A stretch of 64,000 nucleotides of DNA, from NCBI RefSeq assembly GCF_032118995.1, contig NC_092648.1, positions 16,024,450 through 16,088,449 of the forward strand. The letters are read 5' to 3'. This document shows, piece after piece, positions 52,664 through 64,000 of the stretch. A program made the position numbers and the translations under genes. Origin of the DNA: Asterias amurensis. Taxonomy: Eukaryota > Echinodermata > Asteroidea > Forcipulatida > Asteriidae. The notes under the pieces are model-generated. The model was given only the letters and a program-made list of their open reading frames with translations. It searched no databases and was not told the DNA's origin. Positions within the stretch are counted from its first letter, which is position 1. Every line of letters begins with the position of its first letter.

Positions 52664-55057
52664 TCTGTGATAATGACATTGATGATAAAATGCACAAGGG
52701 TCGTTTGAAATAATGGACTTCTTAAAATGGTTATAGGATAACATGTCACGTGCCTTGTCAAGTGCCTTCGTGCATTATTGGGCAGTAGAAGCTAATGTTC
52801 CAAACCACCTGTTAGATGATGTATATCTCTTCTCTAAATATAAGCAGATTTTTTTTTTTTTACCTTTGTCAACCGTTTAGTAACTGGTTTAGGACAAGAT
52901 ATCACGTGCCTGGTCATGTGCCTTCGTGCATTATTGGGCAAAGCCATCTATATTTGGGGATGATGTGGAAGAAAACATAACTATTCTCCGTGCCTTTTCG
53001 AGTGTCTTCGTGATTTATAAGTTTCGAGCCAACTATGTACATCTCTTCACATCTCTTCACTATATAAGCAAAATAGGTATTCTCCATGTAGTAGGTCGTG
53101 CATTTTGATAAAGATTTTCACACACAAAAAAACGCTAAATTACGTGTAGGGTCGAATTGTCTTTGTAATCTTACATCTTTATCAAATCACAAACCACCAA
53201 TATTTGTATCAAGAGTGACCGTTTTCGGCCATTATACCAGTGATGTACACTTTATTGAGTCTTCAAATTAACTTGATAGGCAGAAATAGATAGACAGAAG
53301 TAGTTCACATTCTGTCCAAACATACTGTCTTAAAGTTTTGTGTAAGTTCACTCTAATCGATTGAAACTGGTGACAACTGCACATGACTTTGTCCCTAGAT
53401 TCAATCGACTTGAATTTCAGTATAAAACTGAAGAGAGTAGCTTTGTATTTCTGGTGATTCAGAGTTTGAATAACATCTATTGAATTAAAACAGCTGAGAA
53501 GCTCCGATCTTGTATTTGAAAGGGGGAGTCGGGCTCACATACCATCTTCAGAAGTTTTCACACTGCTAATTTTATCCTTGATGTACCATTCTTACTGATG
53601 TTACAGAACAGCCAGTAGATGCATGCTTTATCAGTGATATGATATTACAGTATAATTGAGTAGCCTTTTTCAAATTATTATGCACAATAATTCACATTTA
53701 CTGTTATCATCTGCATGAAAAACATGCCTGCAATATTTTGTGATAGTTCTTTAATTCGCTGATATATAAAGTATTACTTCTTCAATGTATGTTTCGATTA
53801 ATGTAAATACAGATTTTGCCATTATACATTCCTACACATTTGGTACAAAAATACAATGTTTGAGTATGAGTGTTAAGTTGGATTGATGAGATTCAATCAA
53901 GGTTTCATTGAGTCACATTTTGAAACCATAGTCACCTTTTCGGACGAATCACAACAATTCCGAAGAATTATTGAAAACAAAATTTAAAGCATGGAAACTA
54001 AAAAATGTGGAGTTATTCGTTTGCGTCTGTTTTCCTTTTTCGAAAAAAAAAAATGTGACAGATTTATTGAAAATGCTTAATCCGTGCATAAAGTTTTCCT
54101 TGGTCTGTTTTTAAATACATTGTCTTAAATTTTGCCCTTAACCAATTGTATTAATTATACCAAAACATCTACATGGGTCACGGGTTGCCGAAGTTGTTGC
54201 ATCTTTGGGAATGTGACCAAGCGTTACAGTTACTTTTGATGATGTTTCCAGTTGGGGTATTTTTTGTGACGAAATTGTGTTTTTATTTTTTGCCTTTGTG
54301 ATGTACCATCTTGTGAATTGTTTACAAGTCGTACGTGAAGAATTGCTCCTGACAATCTTAATTATGGAGAGTAGCTAATTAGGAATATTGACTTATTATT
54401 ATTTAAAATTGAACATTATTGTAAATGCTGAAATTGTACCATTGTATATACATATAATATAATTGAGTGGCAAAGCTGCTTTTGAATTAAACTATATATT
54501 GCATGACATTCCTGTGACACTGCTTCTGTTATTTTCTGTGCTCATTTAGTCCCTCCAGTCAAAATGCGTGACTTAAATTTATATTCAGGTCGAATAACTC
54601 CCCTAAAATAGCACTGAAATGAAATCTATAATATTCTTCCCACTTAAGTCTTATTCATACTATTTTCCTTTGACCAAAACCATGCCTGATTTAAAGTAAT
54701 GGAGATACTGTGTTCAACTTTTCAGACACAGGTTGGCGTACGGTGATATGGGCTCGCGTTGTGCATTTTCTGTGCACACCTTTCAATTGCCATTTCTGTT
54801 TAAACTGCTTAAAATCAATTTAAACCAGTTAAAGTCAAAGGAAGATTGTATACCATCTTTGTTTAAGGGCTGCTTGCGAAGCTCTGAGTATTTCATATTC
54901 TAAGATTTCGTTAAAAATATGAGCGATTATATCATGCAGTGCTCATCATCGGTTTACGAATCATCTTCGTCTCTGTGAGAGATAAAGGCTATATGGTGTG
55001 GTTCCGTTCGACTGGGGGATGTTTGACTTTTTATTTATGTATATTCTCCTTGGTTTA
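52664..55057 (+). other. probable gsc 3' UTR and downstream sequence
   Basis: AT-rich with no further exon. Apart from the short repeats, nothing is recognised. An ATTAAA at 54486-54491 is one possible, distant poly(A) signal. No AATAAA was noticed closer to the stop. Confidence 0.35.
52737..53020 (+). repeat. short direct repeats in the probable gsc 3' UTR
   Basis: TCACGTGCCTTGTCAAGTGC...TTCGTGCATTATTGGGCA at 52746-52783 recurs nearly unchanged at 52912-52940. A more diverged copy (CCGTGCCTTTTCGAGTGTCTT) starts at about 52988. Spacing is about 165 and 76 bp. Confidence 0.7.
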
Positions 55058-55200
55058 ATTAAAGCACGCGACCAACATTGGTAATTGACAAAGGCCGCAC
55101 TTTGTGTAACCCAACATAATCAAATAAATTTAAAGTGTAAGCTTAATCGTCATCGGAGTTACGAGAAAATGGTGAAGAAAACATCCCTTGTGTTTTCCTT
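55058..55200. mobile_element. fragment of a family A-like MITE
   Basis: TTAAAGCACGCGACC, CATTGGTAATTGACAAAGGCC and ACTTTGTGTAACCCAACATAA resemble the left half of family A. No right end was found. Confidence 0.45.
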
Positions 55201-57345
55201 GTTTTCAAACTTCGACTTTTGGTCTCATGTAACTCAGTTGTTTTACTCTTCACAACTACTGAATCATTTCAAGTAAACAATGATGCAAGGGATGTTTTCC
55301 CTTGCACCATCGACATACCATGTAAGGTATGAGCAAACCTGTGAACCTGTATTCGCCCAAACCACAGGGCTAAAACTCTTGGCAAGGGAAGGCAAGGTTA
55401 AGATAGAAATAACCAAGGGGGCTGAAGGTAGGAATTGGTATTCCTCTTCAACAAGTCTAAATTGTACAGTTGAAAAAACCATACACTATAGGTAAGGATT
55501 TCTATATAAAGAGGATGAGAACGCAAGTATCAATTACTGCCCACAGATTAAAAAGCCTGTTTGAGTCCCATTTGGATCGTAATGTCCATGGTTTCCTGTT
55601 CCCATCTTTGTGGGGAAATGAGGACTAAAAAGTGTTTCCAAGACTCAGTCAAGCTGTCCTTTAAGCCGATAGTGGGGATGCATTTAATGAATCCTCCATA
55701 CGTGGTTGTAACTGTTGATTCAAGTCATCATCTCACACTACAGGTTCCCATCATTTAGTCTACACCATTATTTAAAAACAGCCTGCCCTTACATTGTTCG
55801 ACCCTACGCCGTCTGGGATGAGAGAGTGTCAACCGACTTAACAGGTCTCCATTGTTATTTATCCCGGATCGTCCCCCTAAAGTAAATTGTCCTCTTCGTC
55901 TTATCCGTGTGCCACCGGCCGGAATAATTAAAAATCAACAGACATTGGAGGAAGATGGAGAGAAAACCGGCTTTGCTAATTGGGCTCATGGTGATATTGT
56001 TTTTTTCGTCGGCTGTACTTTATGGCAAAGCTTTTTGAGTTCCAGCTTTCTAATTAAAGAGATCGTCCAAATTGTGTTTGGGTCGCCTGAGGCTATGCTG
56101 GTGATATGATGGCCACGTTGTATTATATCACTTACCACGTTGCCAGAAATAATCTTCGTTTAGGTACTTATTGCATGTACTAAACGGGTGTTTTAATTAG
56201 TGTAATGTTTTTGAAGACTTGATTGGCGTTATTGCTATTACAACAGCTTTGGTGCATTTTGAGTTAACACATCCCCCGACCAACGAAAAGGAAAAAAAAA
56301 AAGTGTTTTTGCAACAGTTGATAATGCTTCTGTTAGACAGGCCACATTGGGCGCTCGTTATTAAGATATTATGAGTATGCTCGTAATGGCATGCACTGTA
56401 AACAGAATGGATATTGTGTAACTCAGTATTGTGTGCGTCAGTAAAGCCTGGGGTTAGACAGTTCTACAAATACTGCAATTCGTCAATTATTTTTCAAAAT
56501 TAATTTATCTCATAACAGCTTTAAAAAAATCCTGTACAACTGGTAATACTATTGAGAAACCTTTGAGCCTAAAATGTCGAAGAAAAATATAGTGTTGAAT
56601 TCGTGTCATCAGTACAAAAACAATATAAAAATTACATTCTTTTGATGGTTTAATTTTCTTTTAATTGTTGAATTTGTCTGGAAGGTGTTGTTGTTTGTGT
56701 TGTCTGTGTTGTTTGTGTTTTGTTGTTGTTGTTTGTTGTTGTTGAAGTTGTTGTTCTTGTTGTTCTTGTTGAAATCGTTGTTTTGTTGTAGTTAAACATC
56801 ACTGAGGACCTTCAATAATTTTCAAAATTGTTCAGGTCTACAAAGACTACCTTTTGCCCTTTGAGGATCTCTCCAAAATAGTATTTATCAATATTTTTCT
56901 TTCAACATTTATAACAATGTTCTTTTAACAATGATTACTTATTCTCACCTCACCCCTCCCTCCACAGACCGTAACAATGTTGAAAAAGGCTCATAACCAA
57001 TAAACAAGCCTTAATGTATGACACTCAGATCCTCTGGCAATGAAATCTATCCCCGTCCTTTTGAGCAAACGCCTTGAAGCTCGTTGAGTTACCATTACTC
57101 CAATATCTGAAGTGCCTATGACCATACGTCATAACCATTTGTAAATATCACAACTTAAACAAGACTCTTTCTTAATGGGTTGGGATTCTCTTTGCGTTGA
57201 GTTTGTGTGTTCTTGATGTGTTCCTTGGGCTCTCTATACGTAGCCTGGAAGCTCAAACATGATTGTGAGTTTATTGATCGGATTATAGATGACTGACAGG
57301 CTGTGTCGTTCAAGTGATTCGTTAGCTTTGGCTACTGTGTAGCTG
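55200..57345. other. intergenic, no gene recognised
   Basis: Short open frames on both strands lack splice or domain support. An imperfect TTG-rich run lies at about 56686-56790. Confidence 0.45.
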
Positions 57346-57347
57346 GG

Positions 57348-58355
57348 TATAGCTGTCAATAACAATGCTCTGTAGCTTCAATATGAGTTGCATGCATATC
57401 ACGGTGTGAGTTGCCGTGATTGGAATTACAATATTAATTGTGTGTCTATGAACAACCTATCTTACCGCAGGATACTATAGCTAATCATCCTTAGTGCTGC
57501 CATTTATAATAAACTTTTCCTTAAAGGCGGTGGACACTATTGATAATTACTCAAAATAGTTATTAGCATAAAACCTCACTTGGTAACGAGTAATGGGGAG
57601 AGGTTGATGGTATAAAACATTGTGGGAAACGGCTCCCTCTGAAGTGACGTAGTGAAAGAAGTAATTTTCCACGAATTCGATTTGATGAGGTCTCGAAATC
57701 AACCATCTAACTTCGACGACCAATTGAGGTCAAATGTTCACAGGTGTGTTATTTTATGCATATGTTGAGATACACCAAGTGAGAAGACTAGTCTTTGACA
57801 ATTACCATTAATGTCCAGTGTCTTTAAAACAAAATGTGTTCATAAAAATAGTCAGTAGCTGGTAGCTGTCAATAACAGAGCTCTGTAGCTTCTAATATGA
57901 GTTGGATATCACTGTGTGAGTTGTCGTGATTGGAATACAACATCAATTGTCTATTTCTGAACAATGTTTCTTACCCATTGATACATTAACTATCTTCCAT
58001 TATGTTGCCGTAAATAAAAAGCTTTTTCTAAAAACAAATTGTTTTTCATGAAAATAGCCAGTCATAGGCAGACGCCAGTTTGGTTGGCAGACAGTCCTTG
58101 GCTGAAAAAATATTAATCGTGTGTTTGGGAATAATGCCTCTTACCCCATGATACATTAACTGTATTCCACTATGTTGCCGTAATTTAGAAGCTTTTCCTA
58201 TACATAAAAAACAAAAAATCTTCATAAAAGTAGTCAGTCAGTCCTCAGCTCAAAAATATACCAATTGTGTGTTTGTGAACAACCTATATATTGCCGAAAA
58301 TAAAAAGCTTTTACTTTAAAGCCAAACATCTTTAAAAAAAATAGTCAGTCTGGTT
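57348..58355. repeat. diverged tandem repeat, about four units
   Basis: Units of roughly 130-210 bp share TAGCTGTCAATAACA, GAGTTGTCGTGATTGGAAT, TTGTGTGTTTGTGAACAAC, TATGTTGCCGTAA, AAAAGCTTTT and ATAGTCAGTC blocks in the same order. A family A MITE (57521-57827) interrupts the first unit boundary. Confidence 0.65.
57521..57827. mobile_element. family A MITE, internally deleted copy
   Basis: TTAAAGGCGGTGGACACTAT to AATGTCCAGTGTCTTTAA. About 80 bp shorter than full copies; the central hairpin and its neighbourhood are missing. Confidence 0.8.
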
Positions 58356-58934
58356 GGCAGACTGAAAACGATACAAAGAGACGATATCCCAAAGAGGCCG
58401 GTAGAGGGCTACACAACTTCGTTGGGTTCTCGTATAGAGATGCTTTTGTGAGATAATGGGATGTGTACTGTTTGAGTGTGGATGGGGGGAGGGGGTTGTA
58501 AGCAATAACCAATGGATCATACCTTCTTATATCAAAAGCTTTTTGACACCATCGAACAATGCCATGATGAAACAGACCAACCGAATAGAAAGTTGTTTTT
58601 CTTTTCATCCACGTCTCAAGCCTGTGGGGGTAAATTACATATATTGGCTGAGCGTCCTATCCCTATGACAAACATAGCAAGATGTGGCTTATGTAACCGC
58701 ATTAAAGGATACAATACAATGTAAGAAGCACATGCGAAGCTTGTACATCTGTCTATGGACCCACTGTTGACAAATACATGGTGGAAAACATCCGCTTCTT
58801 CAGTGGCAGAATAGTGTGTATATATACTGATACTGTGTAAATAGGTTGATCGGGGGGAGGTATCAAGATGAAAAAGGGTACTCATAACATGTCAGAGGAA
58901 CACTGCAAGTTAAAAAGAGAAAACATCTTCTTAA

Positions 58935-59304
58935 CTGGGTCCAATTTTATAGAGCTGCTTATGCACAAAAAGATGCTAAGCATAACAAAGTTATGCTTAC
59001 CAGAACAACGTTACCAGCCAAACTACCATGTCACATTTGTGACCCGATTGAATGCATAAGCAGCATTATTGTCTGCTTTAAGCAGCTCTCCAGTGCCCGA
59101 ATTCATGCATAAGCAGAAACATACGCTTAACAATTTTCTGCTTAGCACGCATGCCTGAGTTAGGATACAAATTACAAAGTAGGATACAAGTCACAAATTG
59201 TACACACGACACCCGTGGTAGTTTGGCTGGTAACCTTAATCTGGTAAGCATACATTTGTTGTGCTTAGCTACTTTTGTGCGCAGCTCTTTGAAGTAATGG
59301 GTCT
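58935..59304. mobile_element. family B MITE, two facing copies
   Basis: GGGTCCAATTTTATAGAGCT at the left and CAGCTCTTTGAAGTAATGGG at the right are inverted. Inside, TTACCAGCCAAACTACCATG (about 58998) faces its complement near 59210-59235. The arrangement suggests two elements head to head. Confidence 0.6.
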
Positions 59305-59411
59305 CATGCTATTCTTACTCCTGTTCATTGGGTTTTAAGCATTCTTTAGACATCCCGAACTCCTGTGGAATATGCTGCACCGACAGCCAAGTGGGCCCAT
59401 TGGTTGCCAGG

Positions 59412-59490
59412 GCCGTCAGGTTGGTGTAATGGTATCTTCCCTTGCCTTTCATCTCTGGGACCCTGGTTCGAATCCTACCGGGGGCACTAT
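59412..59490 (+). repeat. tRNA-derived SINE head
   Basis: Has a Pol III A box-like GGTTGGTGTAATGG and B box GGTTCGAATCC at tRNA-like spacing (about 45 bp), ending CTACCGGGGGCA. The acceptor stem does not close cleanly, so I call it a SINE head rather than a functional tRNA gene. Confidence 0.55.
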
Positions 59491-59499
59491 ATGGATTGG

Positions 59500-60780
59500 G
59501 TACATGGCTTTACAACCAGAATGAATGAAAGAAATGCACAATTGCATAGACAGGCTAAATAACAAATATTCTCTTTGTTCTAAGGTTTGCTAAAATTAAG
59601 GAGAATCTACTCAAATATTGAAGTATTATTGTTGATATCGGAAGATTTGCTGGGGGCCAACGGTTGCAGCACTATACTACACTCATTGGGGAACGAGTTG
59701 GGAGCAATGTACTCACATTAGTTTAATTAGCCCAAAAGGCTGCCAGGCAGTGTATGATAAATAACGGTGAATCCTGGATAATTGGCCCTTTCCTTTGTGC
59801 GGTGTTCATTACACTCATTGTGCTTTTCGTGTCTCTCTGAATTGCGTCTTAAGTGTTACCTGAAGAAGAGCCCTGCCTCTTAATTCGCATAACCATTTAC
59901 GGGTATTACCATTTACCGCGCACATCGACAGGTGAACAACAGCGGTAAAGAGTTCTTAAAATGTTCCAATTTCCCAGTTTTCTTGTGGTCGTATTGTCCG
60001 GCTTGACTGTTGTTTGTCTAAGCGTCTGCCTAGAGAGTCAGCGGACATTCTCCGGAGTAGCGATGCCTTTGCAGTGAACCTAAGCCCGCTACAAAGCCCA
60101 TCAATGGGCCACTTCTAAGCCTTTTCTTCCCACCGAAAGACTTAGTAGATTTCCACTTAAATTCTTGGTGACTGGGTAAACAGCATAGCGAATAAACACC
60201 CTTAGCATTTTCACCCATCTCTCTTGTGCCGTGGATGCCCCGGGGGCATCAGTGGTGCTCCGGTCCTCCCATTCAGGGCTCCCTCTCCATCGCTCTCCTC
60301 ATCTCCTGTCTTCAAGTCAGGAAGCATGGATTGCGGAAACTCAACTCAATTAGCGAAGGTATCCTCCCGATTTTAATGATAGTTCAGTGGACATGATCAG
60401 ACTGTTGAGCTTTATTACACGTCTGAGGCTTCCCTGCCTTTAAATCTTACTTTAGCACTGTGCCCGGTGGCGGCTTTTCTTAATGGAAGATCATAACTAC
60501 AGGAAAAGAACATGTTGCAAAATAGGATGGTTTCGACAGGGGATACTTAATATAGTTTATACCGGAATGTTCACCCGCATGTTCCATAATATGACATTCT
60601 GTATGGTTTCATAATGAGGCAACCCTCTAAAATGTTGAGCCTTTGAGATTTTCATTTATATTTTAGGTCCTCTTGGTTCATAACTAGTTTTCAACAGCTA
60701 ATTATATTTGTTCATCTTTTAAAAGTATAGTACTTCTGAAGTACCACTGAACAGTGATTTCAGTAATGCCTAAACTTGAC
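59500..60780. other. no gene recognised
   Basis: AT-rich to mixed sequence with accidental open frames only. A GGGCATCAGTGG-type GC-rich patch lies at about 60235-60260. Confidence 0.45.
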
Positions 60781-60798
60781 CTTTGTTGTTGTGTTTAC

Positions 60799-60872
60799 TG
60801 GGACTCGAACCCACACTCTGCTGCTGACAACACCAGAGCTTGATTACGTTGAACTAGACCACTATTTCCCAT
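60799..60872 (-). repeat. tRNA-derived SINE head, minus strand
   Basis: On the minus strand, GTGGTCTAGTTCAACG (A box-like) and GTGGGTTCGAGTCCCAG (B box) lie at tRNA-like spacing. A related fragment with only the B box intact (TGGGTTCAAGTCCCGGT, minus) lies at about 61043-61110. Confidence 0.55.
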
Positions 60873-61109
60873 AATTAAACCTGTAGCTCACAAGTCTGAT
60901 GAAACCTGTAAACAACGAACCAGTAACACCGGGGTCAAACCGTCGGTTCTTTACCCGCACTACCAATCCTAGTAGTACACTGAACCTGCCCCATCAGAAA
61001 GACAAGTCAATTATGGTAAATCATCTTGCTCAATGACTCCAGTACCACAACCGGGACTTGAACCCACACTCCACTGATCGGCGGAAACACCAGAGCTCGA
61101 GTCCGGTTC

Positions 61110-61312
61110 TCTTATCGGCCACAGCCGATAAGAGATTCTGATTCCCCTTTTACAAATCCATATCGTGAATTGGGAGTAATCAATCAATCTTATCGGCCAC
61201 GGTACGCCACAAATTAACTTTTAATTTTGGGGTTCGTTTTCTCAGCCGATAAGAGATTCTGATTCCCCTTTTACAAGTCCATATCGTGAATTGGGAGTAA
61301 TCAATCAATCAT
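61110..61312. repeat. direct duplication of about 65 bp
   Basis: AGCCGATAAGAGATTCTGAT...CGTGAATTGGGAGTAATCAATC occurs twice, about 120 bp apart, nearly identical. The first copy is preceded by the palindrome CTTATCGGCCACAGCCGATAAG split by a short loop. Confidence 0.8.
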
Positions 61313-63031
61313 TCATGTTGATAGGAGTGACGCTCTTTAGTGACGCCTCATTATTTGTCGATTCCCGGCGAAATACGATATTACGTCGTTAACTCTAAAC
61401 CGAAACCTAGCGTTATCAGAGGTGAAAGAATAACGTTTCATTATTGTGTGCCGGATGTCAATAACTTAGGGTTCACGTTACGAATGGTCTGATCGGGTTG
61501 TGATTAACTCCAACGTTAGTACAGCGTTGGGTTTTGAAATGAGTAAATAAATTGACCTCAATTTCATGTTTTAAGTAGACACACACCTGCCAATCAACCT
61601 GTTTGGAAATTTCATCACATCAGCTCCTCGCAGTTTTATTTAACAAAATGAAAATGGAACAAACTACAAATTTGGGCATGTGGCATGACGCATACGCGTT
61701 TGTGCGTCTGCCTGGTGCACAACTCTGACATCACAGACTGGAATGTGATTCTGAAGTGGGTGCACACTGATGTGATGGCTATATTGTGATCCAAGAATAA
61801 AGTTAACGTTAGTCTGTCGGTAATCCCCATGATTGCTAATTAGATATAGTAGAGGTACTAGCCCCGGGGTGAAAATCCAATCATGCAATCTACCTATCAG
61901 CAACTAAACAGCCCTCTCCTAAAAACTTGTTCCCCTCAGCGGCTTAGAGGGTTCAACCGATTGTCTTGAAGAAATAACAAGACAGAGGGTCCAATCTATT
62001 CGACTGGGTTTTGGTGTCCCCCCCCCCCCACCTAAAAGAAGGACCAAGTACTGTGTGGGCATCCAACAGGGGACGGCCGGGGGATGGACCGGCTTAATCC
62101 TGGTGGCTTTCTGCGCCTTTTGTCTGCTTAAGTACACTGCAACAGGTCCACAAGAGCAGCCCAAATTGCAGGGTTGAGGCATATAATGCCAGGCTTAAGC
62201 AATGGCCTGTATGTTTGATCAGCCGTTAATCTGTTACGCTATGCTAGCCGATCCACACCACCGTGGTTCTTAATGGACAGGTAACAATTGAGCAGTCGGG
62301 AAGGTAAGGTCCTGACAAATAGTTGACCGTTTGCCGAAGCTGTTGTCATGAAAATTCGATTTAAGGCTTAGACCTCTTTGGTGAGGGTTTTGAAGAGGGG
62401 GGTCGGGGATAGTGAGCTCCTACCTCTAAACAAGCACTTGAGACCCCATTGGCCGAGGATTTTCTTACCCCTAGAGTGTTCTTCACACGCCCCATCTCAT
62501 TCTTTCACTTACTTTTCTGGTACTAATGTGCATATTTTGGTAAATTTGTGGGTGTGTGTGTGTGTGTTTGTGTGTGAACGATGCTTTTGCCGCACCAGTA
62601 AAACTCTCTCATATCGCGGTGTTGTTTTTGCCGTGTCGGATAATATTTTCCGAAAGGATTATGGAATTATTTACACAATGGATTCTGCCCAATATAAGAC
62701 GCTCTGGGACAACACAATCCTATAGTACTCGGGACCTGTTTGTCACAAATGCAAATGATTCAGTGTTTGTGATATTGTGATACAGCATTTTTTTACTTAT
62801 AGTATTGATGAAGCTTCGATTTGCGATTTTAAGTCGTAAAACGCATACAGCAAAATAAAATCAAGGCTGTAGTTTTCTCTGAAACCCTATAGAACTACCG
62901 GAATCAAATAAAAAATTATTTTTCGGAAACTCAAAAACCAGATGCAGAAAAATGAAGTTAATGTACGTATGTGCAGTTGGTCGTCCCCTCCCTAACCCTC
63001 TTGAGGTCGCCCCCCCCCCCCATTTTTTCAC
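61312..63031. other. intergenic, no gene recognised
   Basis: Accidental open frames, a (GT)n run at about 62550-62572 and C runs near 62019 and 63009. No exon is supported. Confidence 0.45.
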
Positions 63032-63436
63032 TTAAAGACACTGGACACCTTTGGTAATTGTCAAAGACCAGTCTTCTCGCTTGGTGTCCTATCTCAACAT
63101 AATGCACAAAATATCAACTGTGAAAATTTGAACTCATTTGGTCGTCAAAGTTGCGAGATAATAATGTAAGAAAAAAACACCATTGCCACACGAAGTTGTG
63201 TGCTTTAAGATGCTTGATTCCGGGACCTCAAAATCTAATTATGAGGTCTTAAAAATCAAACTAAAATATTTTAGTGGCAAATTTACTTCTTTCTCGAAAA
63301 CTACGTTTTTCTTCAGAGGGAGACGTTTCTCACAATGATTTATACCATAAACAGCTCTCCATTACTCGTTACCAAGTAAGGTTTTATGCCAACAATTATT
63401 TTCAGTAATATTACCAATAGTGTCCAGTGCCGTTTA
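63032..63436. mobile_element. family A MITE, copy 7
   Basis: TTAAAGACACTGGACACCTT to AATAGTGTCCAGTGCCGTTTA. The central hairpin is degraded (GGGACCTCAAAATC and GAGGTCTTAAAAATC). A T-rich tail follows on the right. Confidence 0.8.
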
Positions 63437-63810
63437 TACATTTTTCCCTTTTTTTTTTTTTTTCCTTTATACATTTTTTTTTCAAGAAGACAAATTGTCT
63501 GTATATTTCTCACTAAACTTGATAATCTTTTAATAACTTGTAACTACATAGTCAGTAGTAGTAGTGAAAGAAATAAAAAGTAAAATGGCCCTCATCAGCC
63601 TCCTTTTTAGAAAAAAAACCCGGACGATCAACTGGTATTTCTCTTTACTTGACCTTAGGTCCCGATAACTAAAGACTTGGTTTTGGCTTTGAGCATCAAG
63701 TGATAAAACTTGTAGAATTTGTAGAGTTGTTTGTTAGAAGGTACGTTTTGGAATTTCGTTTCAAACATTTTTTTTTTAAATGTGTCTCTTAGGGGAACTT
63801 ATTCGTTACT

Positions 63811-64000
63811 TTAAAAGGCACAGGACACCTTTGGTAAATGTCAAATGCCAGCTCTTGGTGTATCCCAACATTAAGTAAGTGACCTTTCTGTGAAAATGTT
63901 GACTCGATATTGGTCATCAAAGTTGTAAGAAAATAATGAAAGAAATAAACACCCTTGCATTGTGTGCTTATATGCATAATAAAAGGTTTCCAGCTGAAGT
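63811..64000. mobile_element. family A MITE, cut by the window edge
   Basis: TTAAAAGGCACAGGACACCT, GGTAAATGTCAAATGCCAG, and AGAAAATAATGAAAGAAAT near the end. The right half lies outside the window. Confidence 0.65.

Noticed and set aside
55280-56109. Open frames of 65-85 residues downstream of gsc
   Set aside because: No splice signals, domains or continuity. Counter-strand frames of equal size occupy the same bases.
62378-62725. 115-residue plus-strand open frame
   Set aside because: It runs through a GT repeat, shows no domain or splice context, and is of a length expected by chance in this window.

Overview
This is a eukaryotic, gene-poor window, about 38-40 percent GC by eye. It has small exons with GT-AG introns, many short inverted-repeat transposons, microsatellites and long G runs. 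The goosecoid and TATDN3 orthologues, the mosaic lectin gene and the repeat families all suggest an echinoderm, probably a sea star. That placement is inference from gene and repeat character, not a search result.

Layout. (1) 5.5-20.5 kb, minus strand: a multi-exon secreted mosaic protein. I could join eleven exons in consistent reading phase: signal peptide, Cys-rich N-terminus, EGF, SEA-like region, a fucolectin-type (FTP/F5-8C-like) domain and a C-type lectin domain (CTLD). The CTLD exons lie between the two halves of the FTP domain. (2) 15-24 kb: transposons, including a 1.15 kb element built from 21-bp palindromic minisatellite units and a 2.2 kb foldback region. (3) 24.7-26.3 kb, plus strand: a doubtful two-exon gene with a small inverted-repeat element in its intron. 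(4) 29.5-35.9 kb, minus strand: a complete nine-exon TATDN3-type TatD metal-dependent hydrolase (273 aa, all metal ligands present), with an internally deleted Tc1-like element in intron 1. (5) 36.1-40.2 kb, plus strand: a predicted four-exon, 114-aa protein of unknown function, head to head with TATDN3 across 235 bp. (6) 45.6-52.7 kb, plus strand: a complete three-exon goosecoid homeobox gene (258 aa; eh1-like repressor motif and K50 homeodomain). (7) 53-64 kb: intergenic sequence with diverged tandem repeats, tRNA-derived SINEs and more copies of the main MITE family.

The genes do not form one pathway. goosecoid is a developmental transcriptional repressor, TATDN3 a housekeeping-type phosphohydrolase, and the lectin mosaic is probably a secreted recognition or adhesion protein. 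The most interesting structure is the lectin gene: the CTLD is a phase 1-1 cassette splitting another lectin fold, and skipping it would restore a contiguous FTP domain in frame. All exon joins were made by hand from splice signals and phase, with no transcript data.
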